Shown: positions 47,831-61,897, counted from the first letter of the stretch. The stretch is DNA of 64,000 bases from Monocercomonoides exilis (GCA_001643675.2 LSRY02000046.1:558001-622000); one strand, 5' to 3'. Numbers and translations are program-made. Notes: generated by a model not told the origin, from the letters alone.

Positions 47831-48337
47831 TTTATGAATTTTGTTCCATTCTACTCTTCCAAATATTTTTCTCAATTTTTGAATTTTTCTTTATTTTTTT
47901 GACATGGGAATGAAAGAACAATAATGATTTGGTTGGAGAAAAAGTTTGGAACAAATCGTTGTTTTTTTCAAAAATGAAAAAATTTTACCACATTTCGTTG
48001 ATGTGTGTTTATGAAAATAGAAAAAAAAGTTTTCTAAAAGTATGTTGAACAGAAATTTTTAATAATTTATATTTTTTGTTTCGAAAAGAAAAAACGAAAA
48101 GAAAAAATAATTAAAGCTATAAGCTTTTTTCTTTGATTTCTTTTTCAACTTTCATAAAAAAATTGAATATATATTATTATAAAAATTATTTCACTCTTGC
48201 CATTTTTTATTTTGGACCGCGAAAACTCAATCTGAAGCTTGCATGAACATTAAAAATGTTTTGCATTAATAATATTTCGGTTATTCAATAACTCTATTTA
48301 TTTCACTTCGAGAATTAATACTGCAAAAGGGAAGGAG
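47809..48337. other. AT-rich intergenic region right of the inverted repeat
   Basis: About 530 bp. Immediately outside the repeat a short hairpin can form (AATGGAACAA at about 47811 and its complement near 47842-47852). No other feature seen; it includes the 3' flank of the giant SANT gene. Confidence 0.5.
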
Positions 48338-51300
48338 TTATGTTTGAGGTATTTGATTTTCGCTTCCATCTTGTGCTACAGAGCCTTCAGTTGCGCTTGA
48401 AACATCAAGCGCTGACACGATTTTGGATTGGAGCTCAAAAGAATTCACAGAAGGCACAGAATGCAAAGAAGGCAAAGAAGATGAATCTAAAGAAGAAGTA
48501 TTATCTAATGGTGGTGGTGATGATGATGATTGCACAGGAAAAGATTCTAAAGATGATGACTGATTTGCCAGAGGCAGCTCTGCAGATGCTGTTTTCTGTT
48601 CTCTTTGTGGAGTCTCTGCATCAAATGGAGTTATCAAAACAGTCTCGACGGCATTGTGGTTAGATGAAGAAGAATCCAAAGAAGGCGGTTCAGAAGACTG
48701 TGAAGAAGATGACGAAGGAGAAGAAGCAGGAGCAGTGGTGGCTGTGGTGGTGGAAGTTGTAACAGTAGTAGTAGTTGTTGTTGTTGTAGAAGAAGAAGAA
48801 GAAGAAGGAATTGATAAATCAGACTGACTGGACGATGCAACTTGTGCTTTTTGAGCCGTCTCAGAGTGATTTGTCGAAGGTGTCTGTGTTTCTGTTGGAA
48901 ATGAAGTCGTCATTGAAGTCGGAGACGAACCAGGCAGCGGAAATGAAGCATACGAAGCACTTGCATTGGAAAGCGAAGGCTGCAATTGCAATACATCAGA
49001 AGGAGCAGATGGAGAAGATGGAGAAGAAGACGAAGAAGAAGATGATGATGAAGCAGAAGAAATAGAAGATGTAGTAGTAGTAACAGCAGCAGCAGATGAT
49101 GATGATGATAATGATGATGCAGGCGCAAGAGCAGGTGCAGGTGCAGATGACTGTGGTTGTTGTGATGACTGTTCAGAAGCATCACTCGAAGTGGCATTGT
49201 CAGCAGTGGTGCCAGAAGCAAGAGGCGAATCAGCAGAATACAAAGAGAGTGCGGAAGACTGGGCGATCTGCTCAACAGAAGGGAAATGGAATGCACTTTC
49301 GATAGGCATCTGGGCAGGGACACGAGCAGAGATCGAGGCGGAAGAATAGAGGGAGGCAGGGTCAGAGACAGAGGAAGAGGAAGAAGAGGAAGAAGAGGAA
49401 GAAGCTTTTTTTGCGGTGGATGGAGATGAAGATGTTGAGGAAGAAGGAGACAAAGAAGAAGAAGAAGAAGAAGAAGAAGAAGATTGAGGTGAATATGCAG
49501 TCTTTGAAGGAGAAGCTGATGTATTTGTGGGAACGATTATATAGTTGCGTGGAGGCAGAGGTGAGGAAACTGGTGATGTTCCAACGTTCAAAGGAGAAGG
49601 TGTATTTGACATTTTAACATAAAAAGCAGAAGAATTCGAAGAAATTGGAGAATTTGAGGTTGAGGTTGAGGTAGAAGAAAGGAAAGGAAAAGATTGCGGG
49701 GAAGAAAGCGCATACTGCGGAGATGCAACAGTGATGAAGGAAGACGAAGGAGAAAACGAAGAAGGAGAGGACGAAATAACAGCAGCAGCTGCTGCTGGAA
49801 AAGGAGAAGCAGAAATAGAAGCAGAAATAGAAGCAGAAGCAGAAGCAGAAGCAGCCGCTGCAGCCACAGTTGGAAATGTAGAGTTTTGAAAGTTGATCCC
49901 CGCCATCTGTGGCACAAACACGCTGAGTGTCGATCTTCCACTGTCATCCACAGGAAGGCTGGCGGAAAAGTTGTTTTTGGTCCACTGAACATTCTGGCCG
50001 TAAATCAGAGGCAGAGCAGACGGAGTTACAAACGGCGAAGCATACGGCTGCATCATCGGCGTCCCCGGAAGCACTTTGTGATGCTCCGTCCCGGGTATCT
50101 GGAAGCCACAGTTCGCTGCCATCTGCCCTGTGGCATCAACACCAAACATCTCGTTCTTTGCATTCGACATCATCAAGTTCGAACTTAGGAAATACGGATT
50201 GACATAATTTCCGCTTTGGCTTGTGTCGATGAAATTGGATTTCTGCAGCACATCAATCGCCTTCACTGACTTCTTGCTTCGTTTGTTCGGCTTCTTCTTT
50301 GACTTTGCTGGCTTCCCTTCTCCGTTGCCTACGTCTGGCATCGCTTCGTTGTCTTCTGCCATCGGCCTCTTAACAGGCTTCTCTTTCTTTCGCTTGGGCT
50401 TTTCTATTGCGGATTTGTAGTACCTTGCTGATTTTTTAGGTCTTTCTTCTCTTTTGTCAGCATCAACTGCAAACTTCCTGTCATCTTTTTTGATAAATTG
50501 CAAAAATTCTTCAGGTTCATCTCCGTTTTCTTCATTTGCATCAGCTTCTCTGTTTTCCTCTCCCTTGAAGCGACTCAAGTCCTTTGCTTCATTCCCTCTC
50601 TCCAATATCTCCACATCAAGCGCATTTTCTTCGTCTTTCCCCTTCGCAATCTCCTGCTCACTCCTTCCTTCACCTTCTTTCTGTTCATTCGAATACCAGT
50701 TCTCCTGCCCGTTTGGCGTCCCTTCGTTTTCGGCGCTCATTTCTTCCACATCAATCGGCGTGCCTGCTCTTTTGTCTTCCTCGTCCATTCGTCCTCTCCC
50801 AAAACTCGCCTTCCTCTTCTTTCCCTGCATGCCTTCACTAGCCCCTCCTCCTCCTTCCATCACATCTCCATCTGTCATCGTCTCATCATTCTCCATCCGA
50901 AAACTGTCAGTTTCATATTCGAAAAATCGAAACAAGTTTCTCCTTTTCCTCCTCTCTTCCCTTTCTCTCCGTGCTCGTTCTCGCTTCGTCTCCTCAAACT
51001 CCTCTTTCTGCGTGCTGCTCAGCTTCCCAACCCAATCGCTGCCAAACAGCAGCGCCAGGCTCTTCTTCTTCTTCTTCTTCCCTTTCTTTCCTCCCAGCGC
51101 AGCATCTGCCCCATCCTCTCCTTCTCCTCTTTTCTTGTAGTTTCCTTTCAGCTGGTCGTCCTCGCCCACTCTCTTCAGAACCCCGTCTTCTGTCACGTCC
51201 CACACACGCCCATTGTCCGAGCTCCCGCCCATGTCCACTCTCAGCCACCGCACCTCTTCCTCCACTGGAACAAGGCCGCAGCTGCCTCCGTAGTCTCTCT

Positions 51301-54300
51301 TCAGCTTCAGCAGTACTTCTTCTTCCTTCCCGCTGTTCTCTCCCCGATCACTTGCCGTCAAACCCCAGCCCCATCCCCCGCTGCCATTTCCACTGCCAAC
51401 TCCGCCTGCCCCCTTTGCTTCTCCTCTGCCTGCTGCAAAGTATCCAAACCCACTTCCTCTTCCTCTCCACACTTTCCGCGGCCTTCCGATGCCTCGATAT
51501 CCGCTCCCTCTTCCTCTGCCCCTGAGCCCTCCTCTGCCCCACCGTCTCCTGTATTCCACCAGTCTTTCGCCAAGCTTCTCCACCTCAACCGCCTTCGCTG
51601 CCTCCTCCTCGTTGCTGCCGTCTTCTCCCGCCCTGTCTGCCCAGCTGATGCCCATCCCATTGCCAAACAGACAATAGTCCACAAACCCCCCCACACGCGG
51701 CATGTACTCCCTTCTCACCTTCAGCAGCGTCGGCTTCAGCTGCACTTCAACCCCAACTGACTCGTAGAAGCTGCTTGAATGCGGCGATACGAATGGACTG
51801 CCCCGATAACGTGGGGCGAATGCAACTTCCTGTCTTCGTTGCTGTGGGCGCACAAATGGCCGCTCGAATTCACCCAGCACAGACTCTGCCATTGGGATGT
51901 ATCTGTGCCGAATGGTGTGGGAGGAGGAGGATGCGCTGCTGTTCGGGTGCAGAGAGGAGTAAGGGACGAGTGAAGGGATCGTGCGTTCGCGTGATGGAAG
52001 CATCAGAAGTGATTCCTTTTTGGATTGTTTGTGTTTGTTGTTGGAATGTGGAGTGGAATTGTGGCTATGATGATGGTGGTGATGGTGATGGTGATGATGA
52101 TGCGAATGAGAATGCGAGTGAGTATGAGGATGCTTATGTTGATTATCTGCTTGTGACTGCTCCATGCTCTGTGTCTTTTTGAGGTTGGTGCTATTTCCAC
52201 CATTGTTGTTGTTTTCATTCTCTTGCTTCTTATTCTTCTCCTTCGAATCATCTTTATTTGCATTCTTTTGTTTCTTCTTCCTTTTTGGCGTGCCGTTCTC
52301 TGCATCATCATTGTTATCTTTATCTTCCTTTCCCCTTTCCCTGTCCTTCTCCTTCTTCTCTTTTTCTTTCTCTTCGTCTGCCTTTTGTTGGTCATTCAAC
52401 GCATGACGAATGCTCATCGTGACATCAATTACGCTGTGATCATTGTGATGGTGTCTTCGATGTCTGTGAGTGTGATGATGATGATGATTATCATGATGAC
52501 GATGTTGTTGGTGTGAATGAAGATGAAGATGACGATGATGCAATTGATGCTGATCTGCTTGTGGAGCAAAAACGTCATCTTCAAACTGCTCGCAAAACAC
52601 AGCGATCATCTCTTTCTCTCTGTTTGTTGTGCTTGGAGTTTTATTCTTCATGGCGAAAGCATCCAAACTATCAAACGATCCAAGTTTTTGTATTAGTTCA
52701 ATTCCTTCCATGTTCTCTATCTTCTCCTCTTTTCTTTCTCCTTCTTCTCCTTCTTCTTTGTCTCTTTTCTCCCTCTCCCTCTCTCTTTCTCTTTCTCTTT
52801 CTCTCACCATTTCCATTTCCCTTTCCCTTTCTCTTTCTCTTTCCCCTTCCTCCACCTCCTCCTCATAATCATCTTCCTCATCCGATTCTTCGTCTTCCTC
52901 GTCTTCGTCTCCATCGTCGTATGTGTCTGGAATAATCGCTGCCAGAATCGTCCCAGGTGTCAGTGAAGATCCAACAGAAGATGCCAGCTTGTCCATAATC
53001 CTCCTTACAGCCACATCGTCCTTCACATAAAACATAGGCGTTTTGAAGCTTCCGGCGGGAGAAAAAGAAGGAAGAGAAGAAAGAAGGCGAGAAAGGAGTG
53101 TGTGAAAGTGAGGGGTTTGCTGATGGTGCTTTGAAGATGAGATTGAAGTGGTTGAAGGCATTGGTGATGGTAATGATGATAACAAGGAAGGAGAAGATAA
53201 AGGCGATGAAGAAGGCGAAGAAGAAGGAGATGATGAAAGTGATAATGAAAATGACAATGAAGGAGAAGGAGAAGAAGAAGATAAAGAAGGTGTCTTTGAA
53301 ATTGTGTCTGATTTTGATAAAGTCGATGAAATGCTATGAAATGAAGGCGTTTGTGTTTGAAGTGGAATCTGTGAAGTGGTTTTTGGAGTTAACGAAATGG
53401 CAGAGGATTTTGTTTGAACAGGGTGAAATGCGAGAGATGGATGAGCAATCGCATAAATGCGATCAATAAGCTTGTCAAATGCTTCTGAAGAAGAAGAGGA
53501 GGAGGAATAGAAGGAAGTGGAAGAAGAAGAAGAAGAAGATGATGATGATGATGATGAACTTGAAGAAGAAGAAGAACTTGAAGAGTTCTGTGCATCTCTT
53601 TTGCTCTCTTTTTCAGCCTTTTTTACTTCCTTCACATCAATAATAACAGGACTGTCTTCTTCCATCTTTATATCCATTTCTTGCATTGCTCCAACAACAT
53701 CCTCCTTCCCTTGCTTCAAATCCAAATTCGCATTATAATCCCTCTCTTCCTCTTTCCTTGCGTTCCCTTCACTCCAAATGAAATAGTTCTCAATCACCTC
53801 CAAAATTGCCTCAATCAGCCGCATCTGAAACGACGAAGGCGAAATCGACGCGAAGGAAATCGGGGAAAGCGCCACAACATCGTCTATTGCCTCCAAAAGC
53901 GTCGTCGCCGGCGGCTTTGCCAGAAACAGCGCCTCTTTCGGCAGAAGCACCAGGCAGTCGCTCTTCTTCTCCGCAGACACAGACACAGCTGACAGGCAGT
54001 TGTCGATAGACAGCTCGGAACTCCACTTCTTCTGCTTCTGCGACTCCGGAAGCCGAATCCCCGCGGAAAAGGCATTGAAACCGTCTCGGCTGTGCTTCCG
54101 GTAGCTGGTTGCTTCGTTGCTTTCTCCGCCTTCCCCTCCTTCTCCACCGCCTTCCCCTCCTTCTTCGTTCTGCTCCTCATTTTCGTCTGCTTCATCGGCT
54201 TCATTCGCTTCGTCTTCATCGTCTTCGTCTCGAATTTCAATGAGACGATTTTCTTTGTTTTCTTTGCCTTCTTTCCTATTTTTCCTATCTTTTCCTTCTT

Positions 54301-55998
54301 TCTCTTCTTCTTCGTCATCGTCTGCCTCTTTAATCTCAATGGCATCTCGTTCATTCAGATTTCTACCTTGTTTTTGTTTTCGCTCTTCTTCTTCTCCTTC
54401 TCTGTTCTTCTTCTTTCGCCCTCTTCTTTCCATTCGTGTTGATCCTTTTTCATCGTCTTCTGCTTTTTCTGCACGAGATTTTTCTTTTTCCTTTTGAGGT
54501 TTTTCATCATTAGCTTCTTTTCTCTTCGTTTTTTGTTCATCTTCAGAATTGCCTTTCTTATCCGTCTTTCCTTTCTGAGGCTCCTTCGTTTTTCCTTTCA
54601 CTCTAGCTTCGCCATCTTTACTATGAGTTTTTCTATTATCCTCCTCCTCTTCCTCCTCTTCCTCCTCTTCCTCGTCTTCCTCTTCCTCTTCATCTTCCTC
54701 TTCCTCCTCATCTTCGTCGTCATCTTCTTTTTCTTTCCCATTTTTTCCTTCTTTCTTCTCGCCATCCAACACTATCGCCTTCCTTTTCCTTCCACTGATT
54801 CTTCTTGGAGCATCCCTTTTGAGTGATCTGTATCTCTGTGTGAAATAAATCTTTCCTTTCTTTTTCTTCCTTCTCTTCTTCACATTCTTCACAATCTTCA
54901 GAATTTCTGCCTCTGCTTCTTCGTCTTCCTCGTCTTCTTCTTCTTCTTCTTTCGTTTTCTCTTCATGTTGAGTCTTTTTCTTGGTGCTTTTCTTCTTCTT
55001 TTCTTTCTCTTCTTCTTTTGCCTCTTCTTTTCTTTCTTCTTTCTTGTCACCTTTCTTTTCACTCTTCTTCTTCGTTGATTGCTCTCCTTTAGTCACTTCT
55101 TCATCTTTTTCCTCTTTCTCTTCTTTTCCTCTTTTTTTCGTATTCTTTTTCTTTTTCATCTCTTGCACTTCTTGTTTTTCTTTTATCTTTTGCTCTTTTT
55201 GTTTTTTCTTCAACATTTTCTTTTCTTCTTTTCTTTTCTTTTCTTTTCTTTTCTTCTCCTTCTTCATTTTCCTCTCCAATTCTTTTTGCCTCTCCTTCCT
55301 CTTCTTCTCCCTCATTCTCCTTCTCTCTTCTCTCCTCCTCCTTTTCTCCTCCTCCTCCTTCCTCCTCTCCTCCTCCATCTCTTTCTCCTTCTTCTCCTTC
55401 GCCTTCTCAAACACCTTCGAAAACATCTGCATCGTCTTCCCCATCCCTGACAACCCCCTCACTGCATACGCCTGCCGCATCTTCACTTTGAGCTTCAGGT
55501 CTTTGCTGAACCGCTTCTCATACTCCACAATTTTGTCTTCGCTTTTGTTGATTCCAAAGAGAGAAGCAAGTGATAAAGTTGGGGCTGTGAATGAGTTGCT
55601 GAATGTGGTGAGGACAGATGAGTCAGGCTTCTTTTCAAGGGATGTGCTGGAGAACGAAGAAGAGAAAGAATTCTGGAAAAGTTCCTTGTTTTCTCTAAAT
55701 AAAGCAGTTATAATGTCATTCAATGAGCTTGAAGAAGATGCTATTTCAGATAGACGCTGCAGGAAACTTGAATCAAATGTGCTAACGGCCTTCTTTTCTG
55801 TGTCAACTGAATCAAAATGCATCGAATCAATTCTTGTTTCATTTGAAGAACTGCCAATCACTTCAGAAGTTGCATCTCCCGGCAAACTATTTGAATGCGG
55901 CAATATTTCAGCCATTTGGCAATTTTGTTTCTGATTATCTGTGATATTTTGAATTTGAGGAGGAGGAGGAGGAGGAGGAGGAGGAGGAGGAGAAGAAG

Positions 55999-56029
<31 letters not shown>

Positions 56030-59000
56030 TGATGATGTCGAGGCTAAGGATGATGCTGCTTCTGAAGGTGACAGAACAGTCAAAGAAGGCGGAAATAGTT
56101 TTGAATCGGCTGCACTTTCAGACAGCAAAGCTATTTCAGCTGCAGATTTTGAGTTGACACTTTGCGGAGGTTCAACTTCCATTGCATTTTCATCCGCATT
56201 CTTCCGCTTTCGCTTATTGCTCTTTGATTTGTCTTGATCAACTCCTGATTCTTGCTCCGTTTTGGAGTCTTGTGTTGTTTTACTCCTCTTACTCCTCCTC
56301 TTCTTCTTCATTGAATTTTCATCACCTTCTATCTTATCTTCATCCATTCCATTCTTTTTCTCTCCATTCCCAGCCTCATTCTTCTTCTCCTTCTCATCCA
56401 TCTGCAAGCGATCCAACAGCATTGCATTCAACAGCCTCTTCCTCAGCACAGCCACACTCGACAGGACCGGCATCATCTTCGCAATGACATGGTAGTCCTT
56501 CGGGAACATCAGCGAAAGCACAGAAAACGCCTCTTTCTCCTGCTCGCTCCACATCCTTTCTCTTTCTCTCTTTTCTCTTCTGTTTGCGTCTTCGTCGGGA
56601 TAAGTACGAAGATGCGTGGGGAAAAGCGGGAAGCGCAGCGATGCGAAAGAACCAGGCTGTGTGCTGTGTGCTCCAAAGAGATTGAACTGATAATGGATAA
56701 AGAAAGAAGGAAGGGCTTTTTTGTTGTCATTGGATGGATTTATCTGAAGAGCATTGGAAGATTCATTGGAAAGTTGCATGGATGCGCTGCTTTCGTTAAT
56801 ATTAACAGCATTTGCTTCTTTTTTCAAAAATTCACTTTCATTTCCAATCTTTTCAATATTTTCAATTGATTTATTGTTAACTTCATCTTGCTTCTGTTCA
56901 TGAATATTGTTTGGAACATCTTCTTCTTTTTCTTCTTCACTTTCTTCTTCCATCTCCTCCGCCTCCCAAAATATATCTCTCCATCTGTGTGTTTCGAACA
57001 ACGCCAGCTTCGGAATAACTGCCTCATTCATTTTCCTCCTCATCTCGTTGTATTTCTTTAATTGTGCTAAAACCCCTCTTTGTGCAAACACATCTCCTTT
57101 ACTCCGCTTTGATGACTTCTTGAACTCAATCACTTCATCATTTGTGTCTTCATCCATCCTTTCTTTTCCTTCAATCTCATTCTCCTCCTTCTGCTCCACA
57201 TCCATTTTTCTCTCCCCCATCTTCGACCTCATCTTTTTCCTCGTACTATTTCGCTCTGCAACAATCTCCTCCAGCCACTCCGCCTCCATCTCCCTCATCG
57301 CATTCACCATCTCCCGCCCCGACCCCCTCCCCAGCTTGCTCCACGTGCTCAATCTCACAGGCTGTGTAGGAGGTACTTTACCCAATGCCTCCAAATGGCG
57401 TGGAATGTACGTCTTGCACGAGGCTGGTGTGTGTGCCTGGAAAGACGGGCGGTCAAAGGAAGGGTAGTAAAGCGGCTGCACAGACGAGCGGTAGATCTGA
57501 GTGTAGTCGCTGTATGGGAAGCGCTTTGTGCGCTGCTCGAGAGAATAAAATGGGGAATGATTCTGATGCTGCTGATGATGCTGCTGATGATTCTGTTGAT
57601 TATTGTTGTTGTTGTTGTTGTTATGACTCTGATGATTATGATGCGACAATTGCTGGCTTTGCGGCTGGAGAGAAGATAATGGATAGTCTTCGAGTTTGAT
57701 TCCAATGTCTGAATAGAACGACGGAGAAACCGATGAAAACGGGCGTGGCGGTGTGGAAGGCAGCACAGGAGAGTTCTGAAATGCGTCAGGCAAAATGTAC
57801 TCATCCTGCGACGAGTCCTGCATCTCCTCTGAAAATGAGTCCATTTTTGAGTGGGGCTGCGGGCATTCAATCGCAGGAACAGGAGCAGATGCAGGCATAT
57901 GTACAGACGTAGGTGAATGTGCAGGAGCAGTAGCAGTAGCAGTAGCAGGCTCAGGGCGGGCGAAGTAGCGGGAGGATTCAAAAGGATCGTAGTATCCCGT
58001 GGGAAAGAAGCTGGTCTGGTACATCAAGTGTGACTCTTGGTAGTATGTGGTGATTCGCTTCAGTGGAATATGCACATTTTTTGTGTTCTCTTCAGTTCTG
58101 TAGTATTTCAGATGCTCCCGCAGTTCGTTCTCCTTCAGCGACAGCAGCGTCTTCTCATTCTTTTCCCACTCTTTCGACGCGAAAGACGCAGCTGAATCAA
58201 ACATGACTGAGTACAAAAGTAGCAGCGACCGGCGGAAGGCGATGTATTTTCTGACACGCAGAAGCGAACGATAAGAAGGAGGAGTGAAATAGGCAATGCC
58301 GTTGCGTGGCTCAGAAATCAGGGGCAGTGCTGTGAAGTCCTCTGAGTCTTCGTTTGGCTTTGAAGAAAAAGAAAGAGAAAGGTTATTATGTTTTGTTGGA
58401 GAATCCTTTCCGTGTGAAGATGATGAAGATTTTGAGGATGAACAAGAGGAAAAAGAAGAAGATGATGTTGTTGTTGTTGAAGTTGAAGATGAAGATGAAG
58501 AAATGAGAGGAGGAGAAAGATGAGAAGAAAAAGTTGTTATTGTTGTTGGTGATGCTGATGATGAGATCAGAGGAATTGAAGACGGAGACATTGAAGAAGA
58601 AGAAGAAGAATGAGAAGAAGAAGAAGAAGAAAATGATGAAAGAAAAGAAGGAGGCGAAAATACGTTTAATTTTAAATTTGCAGCTGAAGATCCATTTGAG
58701 AAATCAGGAAATGAAATTGGCGCTTTTATTGTTGTGAAAGATGTCAGTTGCTGTTCTTTTGCATCCTTTGAGCAATTCGTGGAAGCATCTGCAGTTGAGT
58801 TAGCACTCTCACCAGACTCATTTCTGTTTCTCTTTTTGTCTTTGCTTCGCGTGTTCTCGCTGATTTCGCTGATCACTTGCTGCTTCTGCTGCTGTTTGGC
58901 TGGCTTTTTCTTGTTTTTGGCCTTCTGATGCGGCTGACGAGAAGATTTTGACTTTGACTGACTTCGTTTTGACTTTGCCTGTGTGTTTGCTTTCTCCAAT

Positions 59001-60984
59001 TGATCGCCATTTTGTTCTGTTTCGTTTTCTGCTTCCATTTCCACTTCCACTTCCATTTCAGTCTCATTTTTTTGTTTTTTGTCCATTTCTTTTTCAACAT
59101 CATTTTCACTCATTTTTTCTTTTTTATCCTCTAATTCTTTTTCTGTGATTTTTCTAGCAAACTGTTCGTGACGTTGTACCATCGACATGAAATACACGGC
59201 TCTCCCATCCATTTGGGGATTGATTACTGGATAATTCACAACACACAGAACAGGAAACTGATTGAGTTTGTGTGAGTGTGAATGTGAATGTGAATGTAAT
59301 TGAAAAGAAGATGGAAAAAGAGAAGAAGAGGAAGAGGAAGAAATAGAAAGAGAATTTCTGAAAGAAGGCAAGCTCTGGTGGCAAACACTTTGTGATGTCG
59401 AATAATTTGAGTTAAAAGAATGGCTTGCCGAGAAAGATGAATTTTGCAAATGAAACTTTGTTGCCTCACTTTTCCTTTTCAAAAGTGCCTGCTTTACTAT
59501 TTGCCTAATAATTCCGTTTCTCTTTGATTCGCATTCAACATCCTTTTGTTTGTTTTCTGCATGTTCACAATTTTCAACATTGCTGTTTTCGTTAGTCAAA
59601 ACATGGCTTTCCCCATCATTTTCTTTTGTTTTTGCATTTTTGCTCAAAGTCATAGCATACCCCTGGCAACTTGACTTTTCGCAAGAATCTGTTGAACGAC
59701 AACTACAATTTAATATTTGCCTCCAACGGCAATTTTGATAAAAATAGAAAAACTGACAATGTTCAATTTTTCCCATTTTGCCTAATCTTTTTTCTTTTTC
59801 TTTCATAATCATTTCTTTCATGCTTAAGTTCTCTATGGACACGTATCTCTTTATTCCAAACATTTGTTGCATGCCCCCAATCTCAAATTTGTGCATTTGT
59901 AGCAATTGCTTTTGTATTCTTTCATTTTTTTCTTTTATTTTTCTTGTGTTTTGTGCTTTGATTAGCTCAGCACCATATTCCCATCTGTGTCTCAAATGAA
60001 TTTTACCGTTTTTGAGTATTGTTTTTTTATAAGATTGCTCTTCTGACAAACTAATCGGTACTTCTGGCAAATCGTCACCCACACTCTGCTTTAAAAGACT
60101 TTGAATTATTCGCTTTTTCCTCAATTTGTCTCGGACGCTCGCAAGCTCTCGTCGAAGAGAGGACAATGCATCCTCAAAAGCTGGCGAAATACTATTCTGG
60201 ATTGAACTTTGTTGCGGTTTACTTTGAAAAATACATGCAGATGGAGAAATTGACTGTGAATTCGAAACAGAAAGTTTGCTCAAATTTTGACAAAAGTTCT
60301 GTGTTTCTCCATCTTTTGAAATAAATTTTTTGACAAGTTTGAGTGAAGACACGAAATAAGGTGACTGCATTAATTCATTCAATGAATTATCTTTTGCTGC
60401 CTGCTTTGCTTTTTGTTGTTCTAAAATCTTTTTTATCTTTTGCTCAACAATCTCTCTGTATTTACCTTCAAATAAAACATTATGCAATTATTCATTCAAT
60501 AAAGAAACCTCAGCAAATGCAAAAGTACTTGCAAACTTGTCTCTGCTTCCAAAGGTTCAATCTCCTTCAAATATCGAATGACTTCAAAAATTAATGCTTC
60601 ATCTGCTATAAATAGAGAACACTAATTTGCAACATTTCAAGCAATAAATCTTATACCTCCATTGGAAATGTTTTGTATTTGAGCACGCAAAAATGGTTTT
60701 TGAAAAAGAGAAATAAAGCACATTAATAAATGCCAATTGTTCTTTATTGTCTTTTCATCGTCTTTGTTGTCCAGCATAAAAACATATTTGAATCTGGTAT
60801 TTATTTGTATCCCTGTCCTTTCTACCATTTCTTCTGCGAATATGTGCAATAAAGTCCCATTTCTAATAACTTTTTCAAGAATTTCACTCGCTTCATAGTG
60901 CTGTCCTTTATTAACATTTTTAAGCTCGGTCTCTGGTACTCCATGCATTAAAATCCACTGTGCAATGTCAGTGGGTAATTTCAT
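48338..60984 (-). CDS. Giant SANT-domain, AT-hook, low-complexity nuclear protein (4174 aa)
   Basis: Exons 60657-60984, 60537-60605 and 48338-60465 join in phase to 12525 nt, the last being a 12.1-kb uninterrupted exon. The N-terminal ~125 residues form an all-helical unit (MKLPTDIAQWILMHGV...ISNGGADEALIFEVIRYLKE) vaguely like a calponin-homology domain. A Cys-rich patch follows (NCSCRSTDSCEKSSC). Near residue 1435, MWSEQEKEAFSVLSLMFPKD with YHVIAKMMP matches a SANT/Myb domain of the NCoR-like kind. Long Lys/Glu coiled-coil and acidic runs span ~1750-2150, a poly-His tract lies near 2920, and a Gly/Arg-rich segment with an AT-hook (GRPRK, ~3125) follows. The C-terminal ~800 residues are Ser/Thr-rich. 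A chromatin scaffold or co-repressor role is inferred. That the frame stays open through so many simple repeats implies selection. Confidence 0.75.
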
Positions 60985-61074
60985 TTTTAAAAGTTATCGA
61001 TACTTAACTGGAAAAATGGCAATTTTCTTCGGTTGTTGATTCAAAAGAATGAATAAAGGTTATAAAGATCAAAA
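60985..61074. promoter_or_regulatory. Bidirectional intergenic promoter region (90 bp)
   Basis: Separates the ATG of the giant SANT gene (-) from that of the Rab32-like gene (+). Both core promoters must lie here or within the genes. AT-rich; no motif that I can name. Confidence 0.4.
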
Positions 61075-61897
61075 ATGTCCGAAGAAGAAGGTGGAAAAGT
61101 CGTTGAATATCTCCTCAAAGTTAGTCTTTATTCTATCTTTAATCTTGCAAATGAATGTGTTTATGATGTACATAGGTTCTTGTTGTGGGCGACCTTGGTG
61201 TGGGAAAAACAAGTTTGATTCAGAGATATGTTCACAACATATTTAGTCGTGAATACAAGGCTACCATTGGTGTAGATTTTGCTTACAAATTAATACAAAT
61301 CAGTCCAGACAAAGTTGTCCGTCTCCAACTTTGGGATATTGCTGGTCAAGAAAGATATGGAAACATGACTCGTGTATGCAAATTTTTTCTATTTTCGATT
61401 TGTCAAACAGCTTAATTCATGATACTTATAGGTGTACTACAAAGAAGCTTTTGGGGCGATGATAGTGTTTGATTTATCTCGTCCAAATACTTTGGATTCT
61501 GTGAAAAAGTGGAAGGCTGATATTGATTCAAAAGTTCGTCTTCCAGATCCAAATGAATCTCCAATTCCAGTTATTTTGCTTGCAAACAAGGTATGAACGT
61601 GTATAAATAAGAATTTGATTCGTTAATAATAATTTGTTTTTAAAGTCTGATCTCGTGAAAAATGCAATAAATCCAGCTCAGTTAGATCAATATTGCAAGG
61701 ATAACGGATTTGTGAAGTGGTTTGAAACTTCTGCAAAAGATAATATTAATGTTGAAGAAGCTGCAAACTATCTGGTGAGACGCATTTTGGAGACTGAAAC
61801 TCAAGCACGAAACGATTCGGATGGAGGAAGTGATTCAGGGGATGTAGTTGATCCAGCAAAGCCAACAAAAGAATCTTCAGGTGGTTGCCCTTGCTAG
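61075..61897 (+). CDS. Rab32/Rab38-like small GTPase, 217 aa
   Basis: Exons 61075-61119, 61176-61373, 61432-61590 and 61646-61897 splice in phase to 654 nt. G1 is GDLGVGKTS, G2 includes ATIGVDFA, G3 is WDIAGQERYGNMTRVYYKEA, G4 is LANKSD and G5 is ETSAKDNINVEEAA. The IAGQE (in place of TAGQE), the GNMTRVYYKEAFGA stretch and WFETSAKDNIN are diagnostic of the Rab32/38 group, which works on lysosome-related organelles, autophagy and mitochondria-associated membranes. The C-terminus GGCPC gives two prenylatable cysteines (CXC). All nucleotide-binding residues are intact. Introns begin GTTAGT, GTATGC and GTATGA. Divergent from the SANT gene. Confidence 0.93.

Noticed and set aside
48338-60487. Treating the giant protein as starting at 60487
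   Set aside because: That position is TTG directly after a stop; an in-phase GTTTGC intron joins the frame to two upstream exons beginning at ATG 60984.
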